Shown here: positions 48,344 through 59,429 of the stretch, one piece after another
Layout of the letters: the number at the start of each line of letters is the position of its first letter
Position numbering within the stretch: the stretch's first letter is position 1
DNA from: Welwitschia mirabilis
Lineage: Eukaryota; Gnetophyta; Gnetopsida; Welwitschiales
Direction: 5' to 3'
Length of the DNA stretch: 64,000 nucleotides
NCBI GenBank assembly: GCA_051453625.1
Contig: JBOZIK010000001.1
Coordinates: forward strand, 297,975,774-298,039,773
The notes under the pieces: generated by a model
The model's input: only the letters and a program-made list of their open reading frames with translations
Told to the model about the DNA's origin: nothing
Database searches by the model: none
Made by a program: the position numbers and the translations under genes

Positions 48344-48758
48344 GTAATGTTCCAAATGTACTATTTGTAAAATAAGTACATTAAATCACTAAATGAATGT
48401 AATTAATAAGATATAAATGGTTGTGGCCCAAATATTTCAAAGACATATTCTTTCATTATGCTACCTAATCATATGACATTAAGTAGGGGTGGATATACTA
48501 GATGAAGATAACTGATGAAAACCTTGGCTGATCCCTAAGGGTCACAGGAGGGGGACTCAGGTCATAATCCATGTCTTTACCTTCAATCACTAGTCCAGGT
48601 CTATTAGCTAAATGTTAAGGAATGTAATCTATTGCTTCTAATAATAAAGTCTGACTTTCTTCAAATTATTCCTTTTTATTCTTATAGATCCTAACATATT
48701 ATTTTATATATTCCTTCTTATGCGAAGTAATAAAAAAATAGTAAAATGGGACATTACA
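48344..48758 (+). repeat. 3' LTR of nested gypsy element
   Basis: About 415 bp, TGTAATGTTCC ... GGGACATTACA, forming an inverted terminus of about 11 bases. The purine-rich CTTAAGGTAAGGGAA precedes it. It is better preserved at the termini than the 5' copy. Confidence 0.88.
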
Positions 48759-48930
48759 AATAGCTTTATTCTAAATAAAGCATTTTGACCTTTTATAGTT
48801 AACATGATATCTTTAAATTCACTTAAATGTTCACAAGGATTCTAAAATATAGGCCATGATTTTTGGGAAAGAAAATTAATGATGGTAGTATTTATTTTAA
48901 TATGATTTCTATGCAAGGATTGATTCATGC
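48759..48930 (-). pseudogene. Athila/Tat-like gag, upstream part
   Basis: Minus-strand reading gives NPCEHLSEFKDIMLTIKGQN then ALFRIKL, matching NP-x-x-HL-x-x-F-x-x-x-x-x-TIK-x-x-G ... A-x-RL-RLF of plant Athila/Tat gag. The gene continues at 38905 in the same frame once the insertion and one copy of the 5-bp duplication are set aside. This half is the target-site evidence for the nested element. Confidence 0.72.
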
Positions 48931-51900
48931 ACAAAAGTGTATCTAAACACTTAGGTTATTATCATAAGGATTTTAGTCTTCTATTAGGTAATCCTTAATG
49001 TGCACTATCTCTATTAGTTTAAACATGATTCATTTGATTAAAGGTGATTGTGAAATGTTCTACATTGAAATTTTAATAGTTGTAGATTCAAAATAGTCTT
49101 TACTAAAGTCATTTAGGAGTTGTTGGTATTCTTAATATTCTTAATTAAATTATCTATAGAGTTAGTTAATAGCAAATTTAGTTTAACAATACATGAGAAA
49201 ATAAGATTGATAAAATGATTTTTTAGATAGACTACCAATAAGAAATAATTAAAAATATTGAAATATACAATTTTAAAGTTTGAATGATGAATGATTTTTC
49301 AAAATTACAATGGTACTAACAAAAATGATGGTGTTACTAATCAATTTATAATTTTTTTACTATAAAACATAAATGATAAATAGAATTTAAAATTATGCTA
49401 TTTAGTATGAAGTAGAATGATTAACTTCTTATAGAAGATTATTTAGTCAAACTTGCATTCTTGTTACTTACATTAGAGTATGTTATATTTAAGTAATTTA
49501 TAAGCATGTTGTATTAAAATGTTTAGCATGATAGTTATAAGTGTTTACATTATAGTCATTTCTATTTTGAAGGATTTACATTAAATTATTTTCCTAGCTT
49601 GTAGTATTAAAAATCCATGTAATTAAAAACTTTCTTTTCAAAATTTTAGACTATTCTCAAAAGTTACATGAAATTTTCTATCTTTGTAACTTTGAAGACA
49701 AAGTTTAGGTTTGGTTAGGGGTATGGCATCCATTTTTTAAGAATTTTACTAAATTAAATTTCTTATTTTTCAAAAATTATTAAAAAAATTTTAAAAGTTA
49801 TATCATTTTTTCTACTTAAATATTTTTATTACATAATTTTTTTATGATTATTTCTTTATCAAAGTTTTTCTAAGAGTCTAGAAAAAGTCTAGTTAGAGGG
49901 TTTGTTAACATGCAAAAATTGATATTTGAGACTTGCCTAATTAATAAATTTAGCCTAGCTAAAGATATTAAAATAATTAATTTATTATAAAATTATGTTC
50001 TTTACCATTTTATACATGATTTTTGAAATTATGAAATTTTCCATGACAATTTTATAGTAATTATTATTTTTAAAGGACATGTTGAAAATTGAAGAACATC
50101 CAATCAAAAATGTTGGTGCCACCATTTAGATCACTAGCATTGCTAGTTCTTTAGAGATAAATAGTGTAAAATATATGTTCTAAACTTGTCATGGAACATT
50201 AATCATATTTTACTTAAGGGCTTAGTAATAAATTAAATTAAAAATAATCATCAACTTCAATGACACATGGCTGAGGTATAAAATGACATGCGATAGTGAC
50301 ATGTGACAGTGATAATTATGATGACATGAGAAAACATATGGAAATCACACTATATTACAAAATCATGATGATTTAAAAGACACTTCATCACTACTTTCAC
50401 AAAGAAGTAAAGATTCTTATTTAAGCTACATGACGAAAATTGTAACCTCCCAAATTGTAATCACTTAAGTTGTAACCCCTTTAATTATAACTACCACCAA
50501 CCACTATCAGCCAAAGGTTTTCAATTAATTTGACTTCCATCCTTACCTATAAAGGGGCTTTGATCCTTCATTGTAAAGAATATTTTATTGGATAAACATA
50601 GTTGGAATCCTTAGACTATTAGATCAACATGACTTTATATAAACCTACTTTAGGAGTGGACTTAATTTTAAGGCTAGTTTAAGATGTCTAAATTAGCTTC
50701 ATCTTCTTCCTTTAATGTAAAAATTTTCTATTTTAATGTAAATTTAGTTATTCATTCTTTAATTTCTAATGTGTTTAACATCAGACTTTTAGTCCAGATG
50801 AAACTACATCATTAAGTACCTTTAATACTAACTAAACTCTTCAAGCTAGTTTTTTGACTATAGTTTTTTTTCATTTGATGGATCTTAAGTATACTTGTCC
50901 TTACTTTTCATGCTTATGATGGGATACGACCAAAGTAACTATTGCATTTACCTAAATACATGTAGTGAATAAGATTATGTCATCATAACCTAAGCTATCA
51001 TGACTTAATAATTTGAGTTTTATTTTAGAAAAATCATAAGATATCATTGGAGTGAAGGTATACTATTGGACAACTTGAGCTAGACCTTTGGAGCTCATTT
51101 GTTTTTCTACTTTACTGAAAAAATTTTATCTTAATCTCAAACTCTTAATTTTTCCCTTTTTTTAATTTCATTTTAGGATCGATAATCTTGTATACCATTA
51201 ATTACTTAATTATTGGAAATGTTAATATGTTAGAAAATTATATGATAAGTTTTAATTTTTAACATGAATCTCTTCTTTAATAAGAGGTTTTATATAAACC
51301 ATTATTTAATCTCATAAGTAACAATGTATTGATATTTTTATTAAAAAAATATTGAAGATTTACATTACGCTTAATTTTAAACTGTAGATACTTGTATGAT
51401 CTTTTAGCTAATTTAATCTCACTTTTCATATAATTTTGATATTAATATAATAATAATTATTACTGTTTAATGAAAATATTCTCTAAAAAATAAATTAATA
51501 ATTACAATTTATCCAAGTTTTTAAATAAGATAACTCTATTTATGTAAAAGTATCTAATTGACATGGTGAACATATTAAATTAAAACTTTAAAAAGGTATT
51601 AAAAATAATAAAATATTTACATAAGTAATATGTGAAATATCTTTTTATGTATCTCATTTAATTCTAAAAAGTAAAAATACTTAGTAAACCTAAATGTTAT
51701 TATAATTGATAAAATAAATATATTAGAATTGAGTATACTACATTCAACTATGAAATTTTCTTTCTTGTGGTTTGTGTTGATAGATTTTGAAATTAATGAG
51801 CATGTAAATAAGTAGATGCACCATTTTTCATATACTAAGAAGGATGTAAAAGTGGATTTAACTCTGTCATGAGCTTCATTCTTCTTCATATTTTAAAATT

Positions 51901-54900
51901 ACATGATTTATAAAATTTATTTTCTCATTTATTGGAATTGGAAAAACTTATCTCATTGTGGAATATGAAAGTTTTTAATTTATGGGTAGAAGATTATTTA
52001 TACTTTTACTATATATTATACATTTGTCTAAGCATATTTCAAATCAATTAAATATTGTCATAAGCATATGAAGGATTAAGAAGGAAATCATATGAGAGAA
52101 TTATGTATTTCATTAGCCTTATTAATTAAAGAAATGAAAGTACTCAATCTAGATAGGTACATATGTCATCCTTTGTTTTTTAAGGATGCTCTTAACTCTA
52201 ACATGTTAATCCTTGAAAGTAACATGAAACTTATAGGATTTCAAAGAAAAATATTTTAGTTTAAGGTTGAGATTTTGAATATTGTACTTCTTTTTTGGCT
52301 TTGCTAAATTAGTGCTTATTTTCCATCATGGAATTAGTATCTTTCATTGAAAAGACTCTGAAAAGTTTTCCAGACACTATGGTTATAGATGTCTTTTTGT
52401 CTTTTTTACGTTATGTAATTTATCTATCAAGCTAATCATCTTTCAAATTATTAATATTATTCAATTCAGTTTAAACAATCTTATATAATTCAATGTGATC
52501 ATATTACCTTAGAGATAAAATGATGTGAATGATTTTTGAATAATTAGATTAAAAAACTTTGGTATATCATATAACTATAAATAAATTTATCTCCTCTCTT
52601 AAAAAATAATTACCTTCAGCAATTATATGCTATTAAAATTCCTTCTCATTCTTTCTTTTCTTTTTTCCCCTAGAGTTTACATCCTCTTTTTTTTCTTGAG
52701 TGTGGAGTTTGAAGCCTGGATCTTAGATCTTAGAGCTTGAAAATTAGTGTTAAGGATCTTGGTCCTTAGACATAATAATGTTGAATCTTAGGAATTTATT
52801 AGATATTTATAAAATCTTCATAGAGTATTAGTTACCAATCATTTATGTTTCCTAGTAGGTTTCCTTTACTTTTGCTTTTATTATCCCTTTTTCTTATGAA
52901 AATTAGTGGTACAATAAAATATTTTCTTAGGTCATTGAATATTATGATTATAAAATTTTATTTTTTAAAAATATTCCTTCCATTAGATCCAAATAATTAT
53001 GAGGAAGATAATTGAGTAATCTTTTTACACGCTTTGTTCATAAGGTATACCAATGAAATTAATTAGATAAGAAACCAAGATATTTGAATTAATATTTTGG
53101 CAATCATGTTTATATTACATTATAAGATATTTAATGTTATTTATTTTTAACAAAATTCACATTATAATCCTTTTATTAGAAATAATATTATTACACATTT
53201 AAAACAAACTAGTTTTAATAAATATTAATTAGCTTATGGAAAGAAGGAATGACATTACAACAAGTTAACTTTTATTAGGATCTTATGTAACACTTATTTA
53301 TGAGTTATTTTTGATAAAGATATTCCTTTAAGACACTATAATCTTCTTGTTATTANNNNNNNNNNNNNNNNNNNNNNNNNNNNNNNNNNNNNNNNNNNNN
53401 NNNNNNNNNNNNNNNNNNNNNNNNNNNNNNNNNNNNNNNNNNNNNNNNNNNNNNNACCCTTTTACATGACACTACATTTTTAATATAAAGGACATTTAAC
53501 ACCTTGAAATTTATCTAGTAACATAAACTAAATAATTAACAATTTCTCAACTTTAGTTTAAAAAATAGAAGATCACTGTATATGAATATTAATTATGATC
53601 ATGTATTTTTTTTTTTGAATAAATACTTTCAACTATCTTATTTATTTATGTACTAATTATCCTAACCATTTATTATTTTTATGTTCTGCAAACTCTTATA
53701 TTAGTGATCATATTCAATTATTAAATTTTATTATCTCTTTATTACCTATAATAAAACATTTACCTAATTAATACATTTTTTATTAGCATTTACATTGTTA
53801 TTTTTGAAACTAATAATTAATCATCATTTTAGTTAACTAAAATTTATATAATATGATTTCACAATGTAAATGTTGTTTTAATAGGGTTTCAAAATGTAAA
53901 TGTTATTTTTAAATAGTACTTATTATTGAACATTTAATAAAGAAATAGCTATTAGAAATAATTGATCAGTTAAGAGAGAAAATATTAAGGTATTTGTGCA
54001 ATCTTATTAGAATACATATTAGAGTAGAAACTTTACCACTAAATATTGATGTTGAAAAATAGATTAGATATATAATATCTTTATTTAGAATATACTCAAT
54101 TCCTATCATGTTACAAATTAATAATATATGGAGAAAAAGATAATGTAATACATCCAACTTTATTTTAATAATGTTATCCTAAAAATTTCAGGTAGAATTG
54201 AAGATATCACATGAATTTTAAAGAAAGATAAAATAAATGTAGGATTATGATTAATGTTAAATGAATTTATAACATTAGGTCCATAATTCACAAAAAGGAT
54301 GAGGATAAGGATCATTTTCTAATGTTTATAAATGAGAGGAAAACTATCTTCTCATACATAGATGATTTGGGATTATAACATCTAAAGAAATTAGGATTTT
54401 CTAGAGCCTTGGTTTTCTGGCTACATAACTTGAGTAGTAACATAATTCATGCTCTAATGTTAGTTATAAATAATTATAAATATTCAACTACATAATCTAT
54501 GATTTATGTTAATGGATGTTAAAAAGTGAAATATTTTATTTTCTTCTAGTAAATAGTTTGATCAAATTCTGATATTTCCTGATAAAGGTTGTTATTACTC
54601 CAAATATAAAGAATTATCTAAAAATAAAAATAAAGTAAAACTATTTATTATTTTTTAGTACTATAATAAAATAATTCATCTTCATCAATATATTTACTCC
54701 ATAAAAAAAACAAAAGAAAGTTGAGCATTCTAAGAATAAATAACATGATCAAAATAATGTTTAAAATGATGGGATTAATGTCACACTAATTTTTTATTAT
54801 TAGTCTGTTAATTTATTCTAGTAGTTAGTTCTTAATATATTTATACTAGATTCTAGTACATCCGTTGATGTTTAGCTAAATATAGGCTTATTTTGTGACA

Positions 54901-55190
54901 AATGTATCTTTTTAAGTTATGTAGATCTAAAAGCATATAACCATAAATGTTGCATTAAAGGTATGAAAGATAACTCTAAAACATGTTGATTATTTTATGT
55001 TTATCTTAAAATATGTATTTCATGTATCTAAGTAAGTAATCTCACTTTTACTAGAAAAAATAAAAAATATAATAAAACATCAAAGTAAGTAAAGAAAACA
55101 TATAAAGTATAAACAGACATGGAGATTTACATGTTTTAGCCAAAGTAACCTATGTCCATAAGAGAATGGTGTAGATCTTATTTCTTCAAT
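48931..55190. other. AT-rich sequence, possible LTR remnants only
   Basis: No coding motif recognised. At 50440-50640, TTGTAACC-type phrases and ACCTATAAAGGGG (near 50555) look like a plus-strand LTR promoter. At 52600-52850, pyrimidine-rich sequence followed by GGATCTTAGATCTTAGAGC resembles an R/U5 region. Neither has a partner. A 100-N gap lies at 53356-53455. Confidence 0.3.
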
Positions 55191-55243
55191 TCAATAATTA
55201 TGAAGGTCTAAACATTACACCTTTAAAAATATTCAAACTTAAT

Positions 55244-55382
55244 GCTCTGATACCAAAATGAAACAACTTAAAAATTTTACAGTTGAAAATATTCATAAAC
55301 TTGATGCTCTGATACCAAATGAAACAACCTAAAGCTTTTATCATTGAAAAATCTCCATAAACTTTATCGCTCTGATGCCAAA
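55244..55382 (-). repeat. Triplicated primer-site repeat, 62-63 bp
   Basis: GCTCTGATACCA (complement TGGTATCAGAGC, the exact initiator Met primer site) occurs at 55244-55255 and 55306-55317, and as GCTCTGATGCCA at 55369-55380. Between them are about 50 bp resembling the LTR edge that follows the third copy (TGTAAAAACCC, then a TACAGTTGAAAAA phrase). The repeat unit is therefore primer site plus LTR end. Confidence 0.75.
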
Positions 55383-55602
55383 TGTAAAAACCCAAACTTC
55401 TACAGTTGAAAAATTCAAACTCACTTGGGTATTCAAATTATAAAACCTCTTTATATAATTAAATTTAAATCTAAAAGTTTTATTCTTGGTCTTATATAAT
55501 CATGTAATTTAAATTTAATTTAATCATTAAATAAAATTACTTAAGTTATTTAGACTATTAAATGTTATTCATTCATTAAATAGCACTAGTGATTTAAAAC
55601 AT

Positions 55603-55880
55603 TTGGAAATGATAAAATAGAGTTTGTTTTTTATTAGAAATACCCTATTTTTACCCTATAGGACATGGATTAATCTCATATCCATGAAACGATGTTTCGG
55701 AAGTTACATGCAAGCCTTTTTCACATTTTTTTAAAAACATAAGAATTTGAAACAGTAAACTAAAGTGTTGGAAAATGATAAAATGGACTACGTTTTTTAC
55801 TAGAAACACCTAGGTTTTATCCTAAAGGGTATGAATTAATCTCATTTTTATAAAAATACTCTTTAAAAGTTACTTTTTGA
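55603..55880. repeat. ~165-bp tandem duplication
   Basis: TTGGAAATGATAAAATAG at 55603 recurs as TTGGAAAATGATAAAATGG at 55768. Both are followed by a TTTTTTA-TAGAAA-ACC stretch and ATTAATCTCAT. Confidence 0.65.
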
Positions 55881-57435
55881 GATCTTTAAAATTTTATCAA
55901 ATAAAAAGACAGTTGCTGATTTAGAAAAAGAACATGTTTCTTGAGGAAGGACGACTGGCTAATGCACAAGAGAAAGGAAAACACTAAGATGAGAAAGCAT
56001 AAAAGAGAGGAAGATAATGTACAAACAAGATCACATTATAAAAGGTAAACTCATTTGAGATTTTATGAAGAAGGCATGTAAACAAAAATGCAATAAAAGC
56101 AACTGAGAGAAACATGGAGGTTAGGTAGGAATTTAACTATGCGAAAGGGAGGAAAAGGACACATGTAGGCTTGGAAGGAATTAATACTATGTTGCTGAAA
56201 ATCATTATAATATGATGGCAGTTACATTTTAAATGAGCCATTTTTCTTATTTAATAAGTGCCATCATGATGTAATGGTAAAAGAAAAAAAGGTAGATAGA
56301 AAGGTCACCGTTATGATTTTATAACCTCCCCTTTTCCCTTTATATCATTTATTTAGAATTAAGCTATACTACATTTTACAAATTTANNNNNNNNNNNNNN
56401 NNNNNNNNNNNNNNNNNNNNNNNNNNNNNNNNNNNNNNNNNNNNNNNNNNNNNNNNNNNNNNNNNNNNNNNNNNNNNNNNNNNNNNGCAACTGAGAGAAA
56501 CATGGAGGTTAGGGAGGAATTTAACTATGCGAAAGGGAGGAAAAGGACACATGTAGGCTTGGAAGGAATCAATACTACGTTGCTGAAAATCATTATAAAA
56601 TGATGGCAATTACATTTTAAATGAGCCATTTTTCTTATTTAATAAGTGCCATCATGATGTAATGGTAAAAGAATGAAAGATAGACAGAAAGGTCACTATT
56701 ATGATTTTATAACCTTCCCTTTTCCATTTATATCATTTATTTAGAATTAAGCTATACTACATTTTACAAATTTAGTAAACGGCATAAGTTTATACTTTTA
56801 TTAAACTTGACTATACATCAAATAACTTCATCATTTTATTAAGGTAATACTTAAAATTATNNNNNNNNNNNNNNNNNNNNNNNNNNNNNNNNNNNNNNNN
56901 NNNNNNNNNNNNNNNNNNNNNNNNNNNNNNNNNNNNNNNNNNNNNNNNNNNNNNNNNNNNNNNNNNNNNNNNNNNNNNNNNNNNNNNNNNNNNNNNNNNN
57001 NNNNNNNNNNNNNNNNNNNNNNNNNNNNNNNNNNNNNNNNNNNNNNNNNNNNNNNNNNNNNNNNNNNNNNNNNNNNNNNNNNNNNNNNNNNNNNNNNNNN
57101 NNNNNNNNNNNNNNNNNNNNNNNNNNNNNNNNNNNNNNNNNNNNNNNNNNNNNNNNNNNNNNNNNNNNNNNNNNNNNNNNNNNNNNNNNNNNNNNNNNNN
57201 NNNNNNNNNNNNNNNNNNNNNNNNNNNNNNNNNNNNNNNNNNNNNNNNNNNNNNNNNNNNNNNNNNNNNNNNNNNNNNNNNNNNNNNNNNNNNNNNNNNN
57301 NNNNNNNNNNNNNNNNNNNNNNNNNNNNNNNGATGACCAAAACTCAAATCAATACAACAATCGAGGTATAATATCTAGATCTCATGAAAAAGTTTGATGA
57401 ACAGTATAAATAGTATGATTAGTATGAACAGTATG

Positions 57436-57640
57436 CCCCATCATAGGGGTGTCAATTACCCATTATCTATTGGATCATTCTTATGGCCAATAGGAACCCC
57501 TTAGGTGGGATAACCCCCTGAAGCTGCATCTATTATGCAATAGTTAGACGGGTAACCACCCAAACATTGACAGCCACTCCTATGGTTAGTCGAAGCCCTT
57601 CAAGCTACCCATCCCCTGATGCCACATGATTTAGTCATAA
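57436..57640. repeat. GC-richer ~99-bp degenerate direct repeat
   Basis: CATTCTTATGG (57476) and CACTCCTATGG (57575) begin matching stretches that include CCCCCTGAAGCTGC and CCCCTGATGCCAC, with GGGTGT or GGGTAACC phrases upstream. This is the most GC-rich stretch of the window. Confidence 0.5.
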
Positions 57641-57769
57641 TAATAAGCTTTGAGCATCAAAGATGAATCATAGTGAGGATATGCATAAGAAAAGATTTAC
57701 TTCAAACTTGTAAACAATGTAGGATTCAATTAGAACATATAAGATATAATAGGTATTGCATGAAGCAAA

Positions 57770-57950
57770 CAAGAGATTAAGAAAGAACATAAGCCATACA
57801 AGAATGAAGTGAAATATCATAAAACCATACAAGAATAAAGATAAAAGACCATAAGTCCAGACAAGAATTATTAAAAACCATAAATCATACAAGAATAAAG
57901 ATGAAAGACCACAAACCATATAATAATTATTGAAAACCATATACCATACC
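57770..57950. repeat. Irregular ACCATACAAGAATAAAGA repeats
   Basis: Phrases like AAACCATACAAGAATAAAGAT recur about every 30-60 bp. Related text occurs in the other LTR of this family near 62100-62275. Confidence 0.5.
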
Positions 57951-58072
57951 TATTTTTAAGAAGAACTCAAGATCTTGAAAAGATTGTAAGGCTCCAAGGC
58001 TTACCAGACTTCAAGACTCATTAGAAAATGGTTCTCCACAAATGAAAGTGAGGGAAAAGGAGGAGAAGGATC

Positions 58073-58081
58073 CTATTTATA
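58073..58081 (-). promoter_or_regulatory. LTR TATA box
   Basis: TATAAATAG on the minus strand, 1.0 kb inside the LTR start, followed by a C/T-rich stretch where a transcription start would lie. Confidence 0.45.
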
Positions 58082-58128
58082 ATTAAGATTTGGTGGAATA
58101 TGAAGAGTCATAAGATATGAGGACAAAC

Positions 58129-58275
58129 AAAAGTTGGCAAAGATTCCTTGTATATAAAAACAAATGAAAGTTGGCAGAGATTCCTTGCATATGAAGACAA
58201 ATGAAAGTTGGCAAAGATTCCTTACATATGAAGACAAATAAAATTTGGTAGAGATTCCTTACATATGAAGATAAA
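58129..58275. repeat. 37-bp tandem repeat, four units
   Basis: AAGTTGG (last unit AATTTGG) occurs at 58131, 58168, 58205 and 58242, exactly 37 bp apart, with GAGATTCCTT and ACATATGAAGACAAAT in each unit. It lies just upstream of the TATA box on the minus strand, i.e. in U3. Confidence 0.88.
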
Positions 58276-59088
58276 ATATCATGAATGAGGGCGGTTATAT
58301 GGTGGGGATTTCTGTTACCTTGCCAGGCCACCGGGAAAAATAATAAATAATAATTAAGCTTACATAACTAACAACAATGAGATATTAGTAGTAANNNNNN
58401 NNNNNNNNNNNNNNNNNNNNNNNNNNNNNNNNNNNNNNNNNNNNNNNNNNNNNNNNNNNNNNNNNNNNNNNNNNNNNNNNNNNNNNNNNNNNNNNNNNNN
58501 NNNNNNNNNNNNNNNNNNNNNNNNNNNNNNNNNNNNNNNNNNNNNNNNNNNNNNNNNNNNNNNNNNNNNNNNNNNNNNNNNNNNNNNNNNNNNNNNNNNN
58601 NNNNNNNNNNNNNNNNNNNNNNNNNNNNNNNNNNNNNNNNNNNNNNNNNNNNNNNNNNNNNNNNNNNNNNNNNNNNNNNNNNNNNNNNNNNNNNNNNNNN
58701 NNNNNNNNNNNNNNNNNNNNNNNNNNNNNNNNNNNNNNNNNNNNNNNNNNNNNNNNNNNNNNNNNNNNNNNNNNNNNNNNNNNNNNNNNNNNNNNNNNNN
58801 NNNNNNNNNNNNNNNNNNNNNNNNNNNNNNNNNNNNNNNNNNNNNNNNNNNNNNNNNNNNNNNNNNNNNNNNNNNNNNNNNNNNNNNNNNNNNNNNNNNN
58901 NNNNNNNNNNNNNNNNNNNNNNNNNNNNNNNNAAAATAATTTGACATTTTCCAAAATGAGCAATTCATAAGGCAAGGCACAAAATAATATTCATAAAACT
59001 ATTAAAAATAAAAGAAAACATACAAGATTTAGCATGAATTATTAGCCTTAAAATGTTTAATCTTAAGTCTTAAAATTTGGGATGTGAC

Positions 59089-59398
59089 AAGAATTAATGC
59101 AAGAATACAAGTCATCCTTGATAGCTTTTCTTTGTCTCAACTTTTATTATTTCATATGAATGATTTTCCAAGCTCTAACCTTAATTTATAATAGGGATAA
59201 CAACCACTTGCCTAAATTATTAACTTGTATACATTTTTCCATATTCTTGAGATTTACTCATAATATGTTATAACAACTTAATAAAAGATTAGAAAGCTAC
59301 ATATTGTAAACTAAAAGTTTACAAAAATAACTAGTGATTTACCAAATTACTAAAAATAAACATTTAAGGACTTATGTTCATTAAAATAACATTTAACA
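59089..59398 (-). mobile_element. Ty1/copia 3' LTR fragment
   Basis: The minus strand reads CAAGTGGAAGAAT (polypurine tract, 59399-59411) then TGTTAAATGTTATTTTAATG, as in the CAAGTGGGAGAATTGTTA junction of many plant copia elements. A TATAAATT box lies near 59190-59200. The LTR is cut at 59088 by the gypsy LTR. Confidence 0.6.
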
Positions 59399-59429
59399 AT
59401 TCTTCCACTTGAAATCAAATCATGTACCC

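Larger units (their letters stand above)
38906..48758 (+). mobile_element. Complete-structure Ty3/gypsy retrotransposon, nested
   Basis: Two direct LTRs (38906-39315 and 48344-48758), a primer site, a polypurine stretch (48328-48343), gag, protease, RT, RNase H, integrase and a chromodomain-like end in gypsy order. LTRs begin TGTAATGTTCC and end GGGACATTACA (3' copy), an inverted terminus. Bases before (AATAC, 38901-38905) and after (AATAG, 48759-48763) fit a 5-bp target duplication with one change. Target gag resumes in frame across it. Chromovirus, probably Tekay/Del-like, from the gag and C-terminal motifs. Coding is full of stops. N gaps at 39889-39988, 42435-42534 and 45507-45606. Confidence 0.85.
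55383..59088 (-). mobile_element. Long LTR of minus-strand Ty3/gypsy element
   Basis: The left edge TGTAAAAACCC abuts a primer site. The right edge GGGATGTGACA (59078-59088) is the classic gypsy LTR terminus (TGTCACATCCC on the minus strand). A TATAAATAG box on the minus strand lies 1.0 kb inside. It contains several tandem repeats. N gaps at 56387-56486 (with near-duplicate flanks, about 56100-56386 and 56487-56775), 56861-57331 and 58395-58932. The right edge lies directly against copia LTR sequence, so the element appears inserted into it. No gag was found on the left, so the internal part is lost or unrecognisable. Confidence 0.55.

Noticed and set aside
51617-51889. 90-codon minus-strand open frame
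   Set aside because: A/T-rich, Phe/Ile/Lys-dominated text without a motif; such lengths are expected by chance at this composition.
57668-57940. 90-codon minus-strand frame rich in Leu, Phe and Tyr, like membrane segments
   Set aside because: It arises from irregular ACCATACAAGAATAAAG repeats in an LTR.
58083-58331. 82-codon minus-strand frame with repeated Phe/Leu-rich units
   Set aside because: It is the translation of the 37-bp tandem repeat in the LTR U3, with no sign of a real protein.
56811-58980. Open frames of 170-206 codons on the minus strand
   Set aside because: Most of their length is N at 56861-57331 and 58395-58932, inside a non-coding LTR.
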